From Knoellia sp. Soil729 (GTDB taxonomy: Bacteria; Actinomycetota; Actinomycetes; Actinomycetales; Dermatophilaceae), in contig NZ_LMSA01000002.1 in NCBI RefSeq assembly GCF_001427985.1, positions 445,397 to 509,396 of the forward strand: a stretch of 64,000 bases of DNA, in the 5' to 3' direction. Made by a program: the position numbers and the translations under genes. Positions 19,137 to 35,639 of the stretch are shown here, piece by piece. The stretch's first letter is position 1, and each line of letters begins with the position of its first letter. Under the pieces are notes generated by a model. It did not search any database. It saw only the letters and a program-made list of their open reading frames with translations, and had not been told where the DNA came from.

Positions 19137-20333
19137 TTACTTGGTGATCTTGGTGACGCGACCGGCGCCGACGGTCCGGCCACCCTCACGGATGGCGAAC
19201 TTGAGGCCCTCTTCCATGGCGATCGGCTGGATGAGCTCGACCGACATCTCGGTGTTGTCACCGGGCATGACCATCTCGGTGCCCTCGGGCAGGGAGACGA
19301 CGCCGGTGACGTCCGTGGTGCGGAAGTAGAACTGGGGACGGTAGTTGTCGTAGAACGGCGTGTGACGGCCACCCTCATCCTTGGACAGGATGACGACGTT
19401 CGCGTCGAAGTTCGTGTGCGGCGTGATCGAGCCCGGCTTGCAGATGACCTGGCCGCGCTCGACGTCCTCGCGCTTGATGCCACGGATGAGCAGGCCGACG
19501 TTCTCGCCCGCACGACCCTCGTCGAGGAGCTTGCGGAACATCTCGATGCCGGTGACCGTGGTCTTGGTCGCGGGGCCCTCGTGGATGCCGACGATCTCGA
19601 CGTCCTCGTTGACCTTGAGGATGCCACGCTCGATACGGCCGGTGACGACGGTGCCACGACCGGTGATCGTGAAGACGTCCTCGACGGGCATGAGGAACGG
19701 CTTGTCCACGTCACGCTCGGGCTCGGGGATGGTCTCGTCGACTGCATCCATGAGCTCGAGAACGGTCTTGCCCCACTCGGCGTCGCCCTCGAGCGCCTTG
19801 AGCGCCGAGACCTTGACCACGGGGACGTCGTCGCCCGGGAACTCGTAGGCCGAGAGGAGCTCACGGACCTCCATCTCGACGAGCTCGAGGATCTCCTCGT
19901 CGTCGACCATGTCGGCCTTGTTGAGCGCCACCACGATGTAGGGGACGCCAACCTGGCGGGCCAGGATGATGTGCTCCTTGGTCTGCGGCATGGGGCCGTC
20001 AGTGGCGGCCACGACCAGGATCGCACCGTCCATCTGGGCAGCACCGGTGATCATGTTCTTGACGTAGTCCGCGTGACCGGGGCAGTCAACGTGTGCGTAG
20101 TGACGCTTCTCGGTCTGGTACTCGATGTGCGCGATGGAGATGGTGATACCGCGCTGCTTCTCTTCGGGTGCCTTGTCGATGTCATCGAACGCGAACTGCG
20201 GGTTCAGGTCCGGGTACTTGTCGTGCAGGACCTTCGAGATCGCAGCCGTCAGCGTCGTCTTACCGTGGTCGATGTGACCAATGGTGCCGATGTTGACGTG
20301 CGGCTTGGTCCGCTCGAACTTTGCCTTCGCCAC
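19137..20333 (-). CDS. tuf: Elongation factor Tu
   Basis: A 398-residue EF-Tu that delivers aminoacyl-tRNA to the ribosome. The G1 motif [14 protein letters not shown] (residues 18-31), G3 [10 protein letters not shown]4 [10 protein letters not shown] and the domain 2/3 region GRVTK at the end are intact. The GTG start is preceded by GAGGAGG at ideal spacing. It closes the str cluster (rpsL-rpsG-fusA-tuf). The 162-nt gap after fusA contains no clear promoter but does contain a small GTCGGCA..TGCCGA-type hairpin. Confidence 0.98.
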   Translation of the reverse strand: MAKAKFERTKPHVNIGTIGHIDHGKTTLTAAISKVLHDKYPDLNPQFAFDDIDKAPEEKQRGITISIAHIEYQTEKRHYAHVDCPGHADYVKNMITGAAQMDGAILVVAATDGPMPQTKEHIILARQVGVPYIVVALNKADMVDDEEILELVEMEVRELLSAYEFPGDDVPVVKVSALKALEGDAEWGKTVLELMDAVDETIPEPERDVDKPFLMPVEDVFTITGRGTVVTGRIERGILKVNEDVEIVGIHEGPATKTTVTGIEMFRKLLDEGRAGENVGLLIRGIKREDVERGQVICKPGSITPHTNFDANVVILSKDEGGRHTPFYDNYRPQFYFRTTDVTGVVSLPEGTEMVMPGDNTEMSVELIQPIAMEEGLKFAIREGGRTVGAGRVTKITK

Positions 20334-20495
20334 TTTGTTGTCCTCCTCAGGACTCTTCTTTGGTGAAACGCTTCACGGCCGTGCGGGACGTGGCGTCGTA
20401 CTTGGGGTTGTGCATGTGGTTGTTCTGGAACATTGTCGACTCGGCAGTGCGTGCCGACGTGTGACCCAGATCCGGACCGGCGACCAGTCTAGCGG

Positions 20496-22613
20496 TCACT
20501 CGCCCCGGGTCTTGGCGATGATCTCTTCGGCGACGGACTTGGGAACCTCTGCGTAGGAGTCGAACTCCATCGAGTAGTTCGCCCGGCCCTGCGTCTTCGA
20601 CCGGAGGTCTCCGACGTAACCGAACATCTCGGACAGCGGGACGAGGCCGCGAACGACCTTGGCGCCGCTGATGTCCTCCATGGCCTGGATGTGGCCACGG
20701 CGCGAGTTGATGTCGCCGATGACGTCGCCCATGTACTCCTCGGGCGTACGCACCTCGACAGCCATCATCGGCTCGAGGATCACGGGGTTGGCCTTGCGGA
20801 CAGCCTCCTTGAGCGCCATCGACCCAGCGATCTTGAACGCCATCTCCGAGGAGTCGACGTCGTGGTAGGCCCCATCGAGCAGCGAGGCCTTGATGCCGAC
20901 GAGCGGGTAGCCCGCGAGCACGCCGTACTGCATGGCGTCCTGGATACCGGCGTCGACCGACGGGATGTACTCGCGCGGGACGCGACCACCGGTGACCTTG
21001 TTCTCGAACTCGTACAGCTCGCCGGACTCCGTCGTGTCCAAGGGCTCCAGACGGATCTGGATCTTGGCGAACTGGCCGGAGCCACCCGTCTGCTTCTTGT
21101 GGGTGTAGTCGTGCTTCTCGACCGTGCCCTTGATGGTCTCGCGGTAGGCGACCTGCGGCTTGCCGACGTTGGCCTCGACCTTGAACTCGCGCTTCATGCG
21201 GTCGACGAGGATGTCGAGGTGGAGCTCGCCCATGCCGGCGATGATCGTCTGGCCCGTGTCCTCGTCGAGGTGGACCTGGAAGGTCGGGTCCTCGGCGGAG
21301 AGCTTCTGGATGGCCGTGGAGAGCTTCTCCTGGTCACCCTTGGTCTTGGGCTCGATCGCGACCTGGATGACCGGGTCCGGGAACGACATCGACTCGAGCA
21401 CGATCTGCTGGTCGGGGTCGCTCAGGGTGTCACCGGTCGTGGTGTCCTTGAGGCCGATCGCGGCGTAGATGTGACCGGCGAGGGCCTCCTCGACCGGGTT
21501 CTCCTTGTTGGCGTGCATCTGGAAGAGCTTGCCGACGCGCTCCTTCTTGCCCTTGGTCGTGTTGACGACCGGCGAGCCCGCGGCGATGCGGCCGGAGTAG
21601 ACGCGGATGAAGGTGAGCGTGCCGAAGAACGGGTGGCTCGCGACCTTGAAGGCGAGCGCGGAGAACGGCTCGGTGCGGTCCGGACGACGCGTCATCGGGA
21701 TCTCCTCGTGGTCCGGCTTGTGGCCGACCATCGGGGGGACGTCGATGGGCGAGGGGAGGAAGTCGACGACAGCGTCGAGCATCGGCTGGACGCCACGGTT
21801 CTTGAAGGCGGAGCCACACAGGATCGGGTAGAGCGTCGAGGAGACGGTCAGCTGGCGGATGGCGCCCTTGATCTCGGCGACGGTGAGCTCCTCGCCACCG
21901 AGGTACTTCTCCATGAGCTCGTCGTCGGACTCGGCGACACGCTCGATGAGCAGGTGGCGGTACTCGTCGGCCTTGGCCTGGAGGTCGGCGGGGATCTCCT
22001 GGACCTCGTACTTGGCGCCCATGGTCACGTCACCCTTGGCGTCACCGGGCCACACCAGGGCACGCATCTCGACGAGGTCGATGACACCGACGAAGTCGTT
22101 CTCGGCGCCGATGGGCAGCTGGATGACCAGCGGCTCCGCACCGAGGCGGTCCTTGATCGTCTGGACGGTGAAGTAGAAGTCCGCGCCGAGCTTGTCCATC
22201 TTGTTGACGAACGCGATGCGGGGGACGTCGTACTTGTCGGCCTGGCGCCACACGGTCTCGGACTGGGGCTCCACGCCCTCCTTGCCGTCGAACACGGCAA
22301 CGGCGCCGTCGAGCACGCGCAGCGAGCGCTCCACCTCGACGGTGAAGTCGACGTGACCGGGGGTGTCGATGATGTTGATCTGGTTGTCACCCCAGAAGGA
22401 GGTCACGGCGGCAGACGTGATCGTGATGCCGCGCTCCTTCTCCTGCTCCATCCAGTCGGTCGTCGAGGCACCGTCGTGGGTCTCGCCGATCTTGTGGTTG
22501 ACGCCGGTGTAGAAGAGGATGCGCTCCGTCGTCGTCGTCTTGCCGGCGTCGATGTGCGCCATGATGCCGATGTTGCGGACCTTGGTCAGGTCCGTCAGGA
22601 CGTCGAGTGCCAA
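20496..22613 (-). CDS. fusA: Elongation factor G
   Basis: About 705 residues. The GTPase motifs [31 protein letters not shown] and [10 protein letters not shown] are intact, followed by the switch-adjacent [13 protein letters not shown] and the domain IV tip [20 protein letters not shown]. It drives translocation and ribosome recycling. I place the start at a TTG at 22613, because this yields the conserved [21 protein letters not shown]-terminus and a GAGAG element lies 8-9 nt upstream. An ATG at 22628 would add five residues, and an ATG at 22739 is unsupported. Confidence 0.95.
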   Translation of the reverse strand: MALDVLTDLTKVRNIGIMAHIDAGKTTTTERILFYTGVNHKIGETHDGASTTDWMEQEKERGITITSAAVTSFWGDNQINIIDTPGHVDFTVEVERSLRVLDGAVAVFDGKEGVEPQSETVWRQADKYDVPRIAFVNKMDKLGADFYFTVQTIKDRLGAEPLVIQLPIGAENDFVGVIDLVEMRALVWPGDAKGDVTMGAKYEVQEIPADLQAKADEYRHLLIERVAESDDELMEKYLGGEELTVAEIKGAIRQLTVSSTLYPILCGSAFKNRGVQPMLDAVVDFLPSPIDVPPMVGHKPDHEEIPMTRRPDRTEPFSALAFKVASHPFFGTLTFIRVYSGRIAAGSPVVNTTKGKKERVGKLFQMHANKENPVEEALAGHIYAAIGLKDTTTGDTLSDPDQQIVLESMSFPDPVIQVAIEPKTKGDQEKLSTAIQKLSAEDPTFQVHLDEDTGQTIIAGMGELHLDILVDRMKREFKVEANVGKPQVAYRETIKGTVEKHDYTHKKQTGGSGQFAKIQIRLEPLDTTESGELYEFENKVTGGRVPREYIPSVDAGIQDAMQYGVLAGYPLVGIKASLLDGAYHDVDSSEMAFKIAGSMALKEAVRKANPVILEPMMAVEVRTPEEYMGDVIGDINSRRGHIQAMEDISGAKVVRGLVPLSEMFGYVGDLRSKTQGRANYSMEFDSYAEVPKSVAEEIIAKTRGE

Positions 22614-22690
22614 TGTAGTTGCTCTCATCTCGCTTGTTACGAAAGTGCGTACGGGGTGTGGCTTGGGCGTCAGACCCCGACCACACGGTT

Positions 22691-22731
22691 CCGGTATGCC
22701 GGGAGCGCAAGCAGCGCACCCGGCATACCGG
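22691..22731. repeat. Intercistronic GTATGCCG hairpin between rpsG and fusA
   Basis: Perfect 13-bp arms CCGGTATGCCGGG (22691-22703) and their complement (22719-22731), with a 15-nt loop rich in GCGC. It begins only 5 nt after the rpsG stop on the minus strand. Genes on both sides belong to one cluster, so it more likely tunes or processes the mRNA than ends it. Confidence 0.85.
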
Positions 22732-22735
22732 GAAG

Positions 22736-23206
22736 TCACCAGCGGTAGTGCGCGAAGGCCCGGTTGGACTCGGCCATCTTGTGCGTGTCCTCGCGACGCT
22801 TGACTGCAGCGCCGAGGCCGTTGGAGGCGTCGAGGATCTCGTTCATGAGGCGCTCGGTCATCGTCTTCTCACGACGCTGACGCGAGTAGCCCACGAGCCA
22901 ACGCAGGGACAGCGTCACGGCGCGGTTGGGCTTGACCTCGATCGGGACCTGGTAGGTCGCACCGCCGACGCGGCGGGACTTGACCTCGAGGGTCGGCTTG
23001 ATGTTGTCGAGGGCGCGCTTGAGCAGCAGCACGGGGTCGGTGCCGGACTTCTCCTTGGCGCCTTCGAGCGCGCCGTAGACGATCGTCTCGGCGATGGACT
23101 TCTTGCCGTCGAGCAGGATCTTGTTGACCAGCTGGGTCACCAGCGGGCTCTGGTAGACCGGGTCGATGACGAGGGGGCGCTTCGGAGCGGGGCCTTTACG
23201 GGGCAT
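22736..23206 (-). CDS. rpsG: 30S ribosomal protein S7
   Basis: A 156-residue S7, the assembly organiser of the 30S head. Visible are [40 protein letters not shown] and [20 protein letters not shown], ending [12 protein letters not shown]. Its ATG overlaps the rpsL stop by one base. Confidence 0.97.
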   Translation of the reverse strand: MPRKGPAPKRPLVIDPVYQSPLVTQLVNKILLDGKKSIAETIVYGALEGAKEKSGTDPVLLLKRALDNIKPTLEVKSRRVGGATYQVPIEVKPNRAVTLSLRWLVGYSRQRREKTMTERLMNEILDASNGLGAAVKRREDTHKMAESNRAFAHYRW

Positions 23207-23580
23207 TACTTCTTCTCCTTCTTGGCGCCGTAACGGCTGCGAGCCTGCTTGCGGCCCTTGACACCCTGGGTGTCGAGCGAGCCACGGATGATCTTGTAGC
23301 GAACACCGGGGAGGTCCTTCACACGGCCACCGCGCACGAGCACGATGGAGTGCTCCTGGAGGTTGTGACCCTCACCGGGGATGTAGGCCGTGACCTCGAT
23401 GCCGGAGGTCAGCTTGACGCGCGCGACCTTGCGGAGCGCGGAGTTCGGCTTCTTGGGGGTGGTGGTGTACACACGCGTGCACACGCCGCGGCGCTGCGGA
23501 GAGCCCTTGAGGGCAGGAGTGGTCGTCTTCGTGACCTTGTCCTGCCGGCCCTTGCGCACCAGCTGGTTGATGGTAGGCAA
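23206..23580 (-). CDS. rpsL: 30S ribosomal protein S12
   Basis: A 124-residue S12, the decoding-site accuracy protein. The two streptomycin-relevant loops are wild type: [19 protein letters not shown] (Lys43 equivalent) and [12 protein letters not shown] (Lys88 equivalent, followed by the Asp that RimO modifies in some bacteria). It is first in the str cluster. A sigma70-type promoter is proposed about 250 bp upstream. Confidence 0.98.
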   Translation of the reverse strand: MPTINQLVRKGRQDKVTKTTTPALKGSPQRRGVCTRVYTTTPKKPNSALRKVARVKLTSGIEVTAYIPGEGHNLQEHSIVLVRGGRVKDLPGVRYKIIRGSLDTQGVKGRKQARSRYGAKKEKK

Positions 23581-24048
23581 CCTGGATCCTTTGTCTCATC
23601 TGGTCGATGTCGGGCGGATGCCGCGACTCCTTGGTGGTGTCCGGTGCTCGACCCCCGCGCTCGGGTGTGTCGCAACGGATGCTCTCCCCTGCACTCCCCG
23701 CTCCAGGCCGTGTCACAGTGAAGCGACTCGGTCGTGGTGTGGGGTGCCCGGCGAGAGGTGGGCGGTCACGTCCCTCGCGCTCTCGGCGCTGAACATGGCC
23801 AACGTCTGGTCCTAGCCAGACACGAGGATCAACGATACCGGTAGGCCGGGAGGGCACCAAATCGCGGCGGGCGACGTGCGCGGACGCTCTCGGACGAGGG
23901 TGCCGGATGCCTCGTCACCACTGCGCCGGTCGCTCGACAGGCGCAGTGCCTGACGACCGCCATCCGCGTACGAGCACCGGTCACCACGTTGAGTGCCGGT
24001 CGTGCGACCGGCGCAGACGTGGCGGGGGTGGACCAGCTGTCTCTGGGC
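23581..24048. other. Leader and upstream region of the str operon
   Basis: A 468-bp gene-free region. The half nearer rpsL would be a 5' leader of about 245 nt if the promoter at 23832-23860 is right. An inverted repeat GTCTGG-TCCTAG-CCAGAC lies at 23804-23821, just past the proposed -10. A second hairpin (GCCGGTCG/CGACCGGC, 23995-24012) is a candidate terminator for the acetyltransferase gene. No ORF with coding character was seen. Confidence 0.55.
23832..23860 (-). promoter_or_regulatory. Candidate promoter of rpsL-rpsG-fusA
   Basis: On the minus strand, TTGGTG (23855-23860) and TATCGT (23832-23837) are separated by exactly 17 bp. Both fit a housekeeping sigma70-type promoter moderately. 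Position upstream of a strongly expressed operon supports it; no experimental evidence. Confidence 0.45.
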
Positions 24049-24582
24049 TCAGGCCTCGAGGCGTTCGTAGGCCGGGGCGTAGCGGAACGGGCCCGCCTGC
24101 TCCGGGCGCCAGGCGCGCAGCGTCTTGACCTGAAACTGCGCCGGGTCCCACGGCCCGGGCGAGCCGATGCCGAGGTCGCCGGCCGGGACGAAGCCGAAGT
24201 GGGCGTAGTAGCCGGGGTCCCCCAGCAACACGATCGCGACGTCCCCGCGCTGGTCGGCGGAGGCGATGACCGAGGCCATGAGGGCCGCTCCGATGCCCTG
24301 CTGCTGCAGGGCCGGGGTGACGCCGATGGGGCCCAGACCGACGGAGGGCCGCTCCCCCATCGTCGCCGCCGAGCACATGACGTGCCCGACGACCGCGCCG
24401 TCGAGCTCGGCGACGAAGGTCAGCTCGTCGATGACGTCGCCGTCGCCGCGCAGCTCGTCCACCAGGCTCGACTCGACCGAGCGGGCAGCACCCTCGACCC
24501 GCTCGAACGCGTCGTCGTGCAGGGCAGCGATCGCCGCGAAGTCCTCGGGGCGCTCGCGCCGGATGATCATGTCGTCACGCAT
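24049..24582 (-). CDS. GNAT-family N-acetyltransferase (YhbS-like)
   Basis: A 177-residue acetyl-CoA-dependent acyltransferase. The acetyl-CoA loop is GVTPALQQQGIGAALMASVI (residues 90-110), preceded by VGLGPIG, and YYAHFGFVPAGDLGI is typical of the YhbS subgroup. The substrate is unknown. The chosen ATG at 24582 gives MRDDMIIRRERPEDF; a GTG three codons upstream is possible. It lies between rpoC and rpsL in the same direction but is separated from rpoC by a strong palindrome, so it is probably transcribed on its own. Confidence 0.85.
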   Translation of the reverse strand: MRDDMIIRRERPEDFAAIAALHDDAFERVEGAARSVESSLVDELRGDGDVIDELTFVAELDGAVVGHVMCSAATMGERPSVGLGPIGVTPALQQQGIGAALMASVIASADQRGDVAIVLLGDPGYYAHFGFVPAGDLGIGSPGPWDPAQFQVKTLRAWRPEQAGPFRYAPAYERLEA

Positions 24583-24616
24583 GCGCCCCACCCTCTCACC
24601 CCGCCGGGTTCGGCCC

Positions 24617-24667
24617 GGAAACGGAGCGTTCCCCCCGGAAAGTTTCCGGGGGGAACGCTCCGTTTCC
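24617..24667. terminator. Perfect 51-bp palindrome after rpoC
   Basis: Perfect 25-bp arms (24617-24641, 24643-24667; arm opens GGAAACGGAGCGTTCC) with a single central base. It lies 36 nt beyond the rpoC stop and ahead of the acetyltransferase gene. A terminator role is likely, although the length and perfection exceed the ordinary hairpins here. Confidence 0.8.
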
Positions 24668-24702
24668 CTGATCAGCCGGGAAAGGTGTTGCTGGGGTGGA
24701 GC

Positions 24703-28593
<3,891 letters not shown>

Positions 28594-28650
28594 GTGGTTC
28601 CTTCTCTCGTTGCTCTTGCTTAAGTCTGAATGTGGGTCAGGAAAGGCTGG

Positions 28651-28705
28651 GGTATGCCGTGTGCTCGGCTCGCGCTGTCAGCGCGAGGGGAGCACACGGC
28701 ATACC
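28651..28705. repeat. Intercistronic GTATGCCG hairpin between rpoB and rpoC
   Basis: Perfect 16-bp outer arms GGTATGCCGTGTGCTC (28651-28666) and complement (28690-28705), with an inner CTCGCGCT/AGCGCGAG stem. It starts 3 nt after the rpoB stop on the minus strand. A strong hairpin at this point must be traversed by polymerase to reach rpoC. Confidence 0.88.
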
Positions 28706-28707
28706 GG

Positions 28708-32196
<3,489 letters not shown>

Positions 32197-32368
32197 GGAT
32201 GGTCCTTCCACTGGCCATGTGTTTGTACGGAGGTCGCACGGCCCATCACTGCCGGTCCGCTCAACGTGGACGAGCCGAACGCTGGGTGCAGTTGCCGGGA
32301 TGCGGCAGGGGCACGCAGAGGTCGCTCAACGAGAGCAGGCGGAGGTCATGGACAGGGCAAAGCAACAG

Positions 32369-32407
32369 TCTAGACCCAAAAGGGCACAACAGTCCAACCC
32401 TGTCCAA
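32369..32407 (-). promoter_or_regulatory. Candidate rpoB promoter with tandem TTGGAC
   Basis: On the minus strand two TTGGAC hexamers (32402-32407 and 32392-32397) repeat with a 10-bp period, about one helical turn. The nearer one stands 17 bp from TCTAGA (32369-32374), or 19 bp from TAGACT (32367-32372), a fair -10. Confidence 0.4.
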
Positions 32408-32547
32408 TCCAGCGCGGACGCGGGATGCGGGTACGGTCGCCGTCGCATACGGAAGGCACGCGGTGTGACCCGCAAAGAATGACTGGCGCAGGCGCGAACG
32501 TCAAGCCTACGGGCGGCATACCGCGAACTTTTGTGCCTGGGCATGCG

Positions 32548-32588
32548 GAACGGGCGGGACGGATCATCACGATCCATCCCGCCCGTTC
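32548..32588 (-). terminator. Candidate terminator after rplL
   Basis: 18-bp arms (GAACGGGCGGGACGGATC and complement with one G-T wobble) around a 5-nt loop, 32 nt past the rplL stop. It may reduce rather than abolish read-through into rpoBC. Confidence 0.65.
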
Positions 32589-32619
32589 GCGGAGTGCTCA
32601 GCCTCGGGAGAGGCTCAGG

Positions 32620-33009
32620 TCACTTGACCTCGACGGTCGCGCCTGCGGCCTCGAGCTGCTCCTTGGCCTTCTCGGCCGTGGCCTTGTCGACCTTCTCGAC
32701 AACGGGCTTGGGAGCGCCGTCGACGAGGTCCTTGGCCTCCTTGAGACCGAGGGAGGTCAGCGTGCGGACCTCCTTGATGACGGCGATCTTCTTGTCACCG
32801 GCAGCGACCAGGACGACGTCGAACTCGTCCTGCTCGTCCTCGGCGGCGGCGTCGCCACCACCGGCGGCGGGGGCGGCACCGGCAACCGCGACGGGCGCGG
32901 CGGCGGTGACGTTGAAGGTGTCCTCGAACTGCTTGACGAACTCGGAGAGCTCGATGAGGGTCATCTCCTTGAAAGCCTCAAGGAGCTCGTCGGTGCTGAG
33001 CTTGGCCAT
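32620..33009 (-). CDS. rplL: 50S ribosomal protein L7/L12
   Basis: A 129-residue stalk protein. The N-terminal dimerisation and L10-binding helix is [20 protein letters not shown], followed by the flexible Ala/Gly hinge [20 protein letters not shown] and the factor-binding C-terminal domain [20 protein letters not shown] with [20 protein letters not shown]. It is 75 nt from rplJ, and that gap also contains a GTATGCCG octamer (33031-33038). Confidence 0.97.
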   Translation of the reverse strand: MAKLSTDELLEAFKEMTLIELSEFVKQFEDTFNVTAAAPVAVAGAAPAAGGGDAAAEDEQDEFDVVLVAAGDKKIAVIKEVRTLTSLGLKEAKDLVDGAPKPVVEKVDKATAEKAKEQLEAAGATVEVK

Positions 33010-33084
33010 GATGGCGCCTTTCTTCTTCGTGTATGCCGTGAGTGGCGGTGGTGTTTTCCTGGGACCTCAGCTGGTGCTGGGTCC

Positions 33085-33720
33085 TCAGGCGTCGTCGCCA
33101 CCCGTGGCGACGTCTTCGGTGGCCTCGACCGCAGGTGCGGCGTCGGCGGGGGTCTCCTCGGGTGCAACCTCGGCCTCGGCCGCGGGAGCGGCGTCGGCCG
33201 GACCCTCGGTCTCGACCTTGGCGCGCAGTGCGTCGACGACCCGAGCGGTCTGCGACAGCGGCGCGGCAAAGAGGTAGACAGCCTGCGTGAGCGACGCGTT
33301 CATGGCGCCGGCCAGCTTGGCGAGAAGCACCTCGCGGGACTCGAGGTCCGCGAGCTTGGTGATCTCCTGCGCGGAGAGCGACTTGCCGTCAAGCAGGCCG
33401 CTCTTGATCACGAGGAGGGGGTTTGCCTTGGCAAAGTCACGCAGGCCCTTTGCGGCCTCGACCGGGTCGCCGTCGACGAATGCGATGGCGGACGGTCCCA
33501 CGAGCTGGCCGTCGAAGGCCGTGACTCCGGCCTCCTTGGCGGCGAGCTCGGTCAGCGTGTTCTTGACCACGGCGTAGGTCGCGTTGCCACGAAGGGCGCC
33601 ACGAAGCTCGGTGACCTGTGCCACCGAGAGCCCGCGGTACTCAGTCAGAACTGCGGCGTTGGAGCTGCGGAACTTCTCCGCGAGCTCGGCGATCGCCGCG
33701 GACTTGTCTGCACGAGACAT
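33085..33720 (-). CDS. rplJ: 50S ribosomal protein L10
   Basis: A 211-residue L10, base of the L7/L12 stalk. The core reads [40 protein letters not shown] and the L12-binding C-terminal helix [20 protein letters not shown]. It ends in an acidic Ala/Glu/Pro-rich tail of about 40 residues ([20 protein letters not shown]), longer than in E. coli. The start ATG at 33720 has the best ribosome-binding site in the window (GGAAGGAGG). The longer upstream reading to 34026 is its non-coding leader. Confidence 0.97.
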   Translation of the reverse strand: MSRADKSAAIAELAEKFRSSNAAVLTEYRGLSVAQVTELRGALRGNATYAVVKNTLTELAAKEAGVTAFDGQLVGPSAIAFVDGDPVEAAKGLRDFAKANPLLVIKSGLLDGKSLSAQEITKLADLESREVLLAKLAGAMNASLTQAVYLFAAPLSQTARVVDALRAKVETEGPADAAPAAEAEVAPEETPADAAPAVEATEDVATGGDDA

Positions 33721-33922
33721 TCGGGCCTCCTTCCGTCGGGTACGACCATCGGTGAAGGCCCGGACAACAGATCGAGCCCCGGCGCAGGGCGCGGGGCTCG
33801 TGGTGGACGTCGCGGGGCGACGCTCACCTTCGAAACTCGGCCTGCGCTGGTCGCCCGCTCTCGCGGAACCTTCAGTCCTGGTGCGGGTGCACCGGACAAC
33901 CGGCGGTCTTTGGTCGAGCACA
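33721..33922 (-). promoter_or_regulatory. rplJ leader, candidate L10-autoregulated RNA
   Basis: About 200 nt between the proposed promoter and the rplJ start. It contains a stable hairpin GAGCCCCG/CGGGGCTC (33774-33799) and a second short stem near 33810-33821. In many bacteria the L10-L12 complex binds such a leader and represses rplJL. That this one does so is inference; I did not match it to the known kink-turn consensus. Confidence 0.4.
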
Positions 33923-33951
33923 ACTCTAGGGCGCGGACGGCACACGACCAA
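33923..33951 (-). promoter_or_regulatory. Candidate rplJ-rplL promoter
   Basis: Minus strand TTGGTC (33946-33951), 17-bp spacer, TAGAGT (33923-33928). This is the best -10 in the region (TAnnnT). It lies just downstream of the inverted repeat that follows the lipoprotein gene. Confidence 0.5.
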
Positions 33952-33957
33952 ATCCAG

Positions 33958-34035
33958 ACGACTTATTGCCCGTTTGGCCAGGATGTGCGAACGGGCAGCT
34001 GGCGCGTGTGGTGGCCAACCGGGCAATAAGTCGTG
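33958..34035 (-). terminator. Long inverted repeat between lipoprotein gene and rplJ
   Basis: 23-bp arms with one mismatch (ACGACTTATTGCCCG opening the left arm) separated by about 32 nt. It begins 10 nt after the lipoprotein stop, so it probably terminates that gene ahead of the rplJ promoter. The arms are notably AT-richer than the surroundings. Confidence 0.65.
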
Positions 34036-34044
34036 GGAAGAAGG

Positions 34045-34839
34045 TCAGGTGGACGAGGGGAAGCTCATCGGGCCGACCTGGTCGGCGGGCGGCGCGCTGA
34101 TGTCGACCTTCTTGCCCCAGTCGCTGTAGGTCACCGTGATCGCCTGGCCGGAGACGCTGGTCGAGATGGTCACCGGGCGGTCCTGCCCGTCGAGCACGTA
34201 GGTCATGGACAGCGGCGGCGTCGAGGCGCTGGGCGACGGGGTCGGCGCCGCGGCGTCCCCGAGGGCCTTGGCGGGGTCGACCGTGAACTCGTAGGTCGTG
34301 TTGCCGCCGTCGGTGGAGGTGACCTTGGCCTGGGTGCCCTTGAGGTTCTCGGCCATCTTGGTGGGGTCGCTGATGCCACCCTCGGCGATGCCCTTGAACA
34401 TCTGGCTCACCGGGTCGTCGCCGCTCGGGTCGATCTTGACCCACGGCTTGGCCTGGCCGGGCAGTCCCTTGAGGTAGACGAAGTCACCGACGGAGATGAT
34501 CTCCATCTCGGAGCCCTCGACCGGCACCGTGGTGTGCTGCTGGAGCTTGCCGTCGACGTACGTGAAGTCGCCCGTGGCCTTCTCGCCACCGGTGTCCATC
34601 GACATCGTGCCGCTGCCGGCCTTCTGCATGGCGGCGACCATGCGCGTGGCGACGTCACCCGCGTCGACGCTCTCGCCCTTGGCCTGCGTGCTCGCGGCGG
34701 CGCTGGTCTCGGAGCTCTTGTCGGAGCTCTTGGCAGTGGCGCTGCCCGCCCCGTCGTCCGACGAACCGCAGGCGCCGAGCGCGAGGAGCCCCGCCAGGGC
34801 CAGGGCGGCACCGCTGGAGCGGCGCATCGAGATTGTCAT
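34045..34839 (-). CDS. LppX/LprG-like lipoprotein
   Basis: A 264-residue exported lipoprotein. The signal peptide is SSGAALALAGLLALGAC, with the lipobox LGAC giving lipidation at Cys ~22, followed by a Ser/Ala/Thr linker. The body has the features of the LppX_LprAFG fold (GTMSMDTGGEKATGDFTYVD; GDFVYLKGLPGQAKPWVKID), which binds lipids in mycobacterial relatives. The C-terminus TVTYSDWGKKVDISAPPADQ closely parallels the lipoprotein at 45972-46532. The start ATG at 34839 follows GGGAGGAA. It stands on the rplJ side of the mce operon and may bring lipid cargo to that transporter. Confidence 0.85.
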   Translation of the reverse strand: MTISMRRSSGAALALAGLLALGACGSSDDGAGSATAKSSDKSSETSAAASTQAKGESVDAGDVATRMVAAMQKAGSGTMSMDTGGEKATGDFTYVDGKLQQHTTVPVEGSEMEIISVGDFVYLKGLPGQAKPWVKIDPSGDDPVSQMFKGIAEGGISDPTKMAENLKGTQAKVTSTDGGNTTYEFTVDPAKALGDAAAPTPSPSASTPPLSMTYVLDGQDRPVTISTSVSGQAITVTYSDWGKKVDISAPPADQVGPMSFPSST

Positions 34840-34919
34840 GGGTTCCTCCCAGTTGAGTCCCTCGAGCGTAACGGTGCGAGCCGACTGGCCCGAAACCCCG
34901 CAACCGCCGTGCGCAGGGG

Positions 34920-35639
34920 TCAGTAGGCCTTGAGCGCCGACACGAGCCACCTGTTGCCGACCCTGGTCATCGTGGCGATGACGCGGTTCTGGTCGATCGA
35001 GGGCTCCTTCTGCTTGTCGCTCGTCTTCGCCTGGTTGACGAACGCCTGCACGGTCACGGTGCCGTCGGTCTGCGACATCACCCCGGCCTCGTAGATCCGC
35101 GCCTTGACGACCGTCTTGTCCTTCTGGGCGAGCGGCACGATGGTCTTGGTCATCGTGTCGGCGAACTCCTGCTTGAACGAGCCGGTGAGCAGGGCCTGGG
35201 TCGCAGGGATCTGCTGGGTCATCGTGGCGTAGTTGTAGCTGAGCGCCTGCTCGAGGGTGCTGCGGGCCGTGGCGGTGGCCGCGGCGGCTGCCCTGGGCCG
35301 CTCCCCCGGGTCGTGGCGGGTGACGACGAGGACCGTCGCCAGCAGCGCGAGGCAGACGGCCAGGGCGATGGCCGGGAGCACTGGCGAGCTGCTCTTGCCC
35401 TCCGCTCCGGCCGGGTCGGCATCCTGACGGGGAAGTCGTCGGATGACGCGGAAAGAACCGCGTCCTGCGACGGCTTCCGCGTCATCGGGAGCCGGGCCCT
35501 CGCGAGCCGGGCCCTCGGGAGCCGGGCTCCCGGGCGTGCTGCCCTCCCCCGGGGTCTCGGGCAGGACCGGCCCACCCTCGCGGGCGGGCCGGCGACGCTG
35601 ACCCGCGACCCGGGGGCGACGGTTAACCGACGAACTCAA
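34920..35639 (-). CDS. Mce-associated membrane protein
   Basis: About 239 residues: a Pro/Arg/Glu-rich cytosolic N-terminus, one transmembrane helix (VLPAIALAVCLALLATVLVV), then a periplasmic-side domain (SYNYATMTQQIPATQALLTG; FADTMTKTIVPLAQKDKTVV) with the NTF2-like character of Mce-associated (Mas) proteins. The start is uncertain; a TTG at 35639 with GGAG upstream overlaps the preceding gene by 17 bases. It is last in the mce operon. Confidence 0.75.
   Translation of the reverse strand: MSSSVNRRPRVAGQRRRPAREGGPVLPETPGEGSTPGSPAPEGPAREGPAPDDAEAVAGRGSFRVIRRLPRQDADPAGAEGKSSSPVLPAIALAVCLALLATVLVVTRHDPGERPRAAAAATATARSTLEQALSYNYATMTQQIPATQALLTGSFKQEFADTMTKTIVPLAQKDKTVVKARIYEAGVMSQTDGTVTVQAFVNQAKTSDKQKEPSIDQNRVIATMTRVGNRWLVSALKAY

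Larger units (their letters stand above)
32197..32619. other. rplL-rpoB intergenic region
   Basis: 423 bp without a gene. From rplL toward rpoB it holds a candidate rplL terminator hairpin (32548-32588), a GTATGCCG octamer (32514-32521), a tandem TTGGAC repeat and candidate promoter (32369-32407), then about 170 nt of possible rpoB leader. This suggests that rpoBC has its own promoter in addition to read-through from rplJL. Confidence 0.6.
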
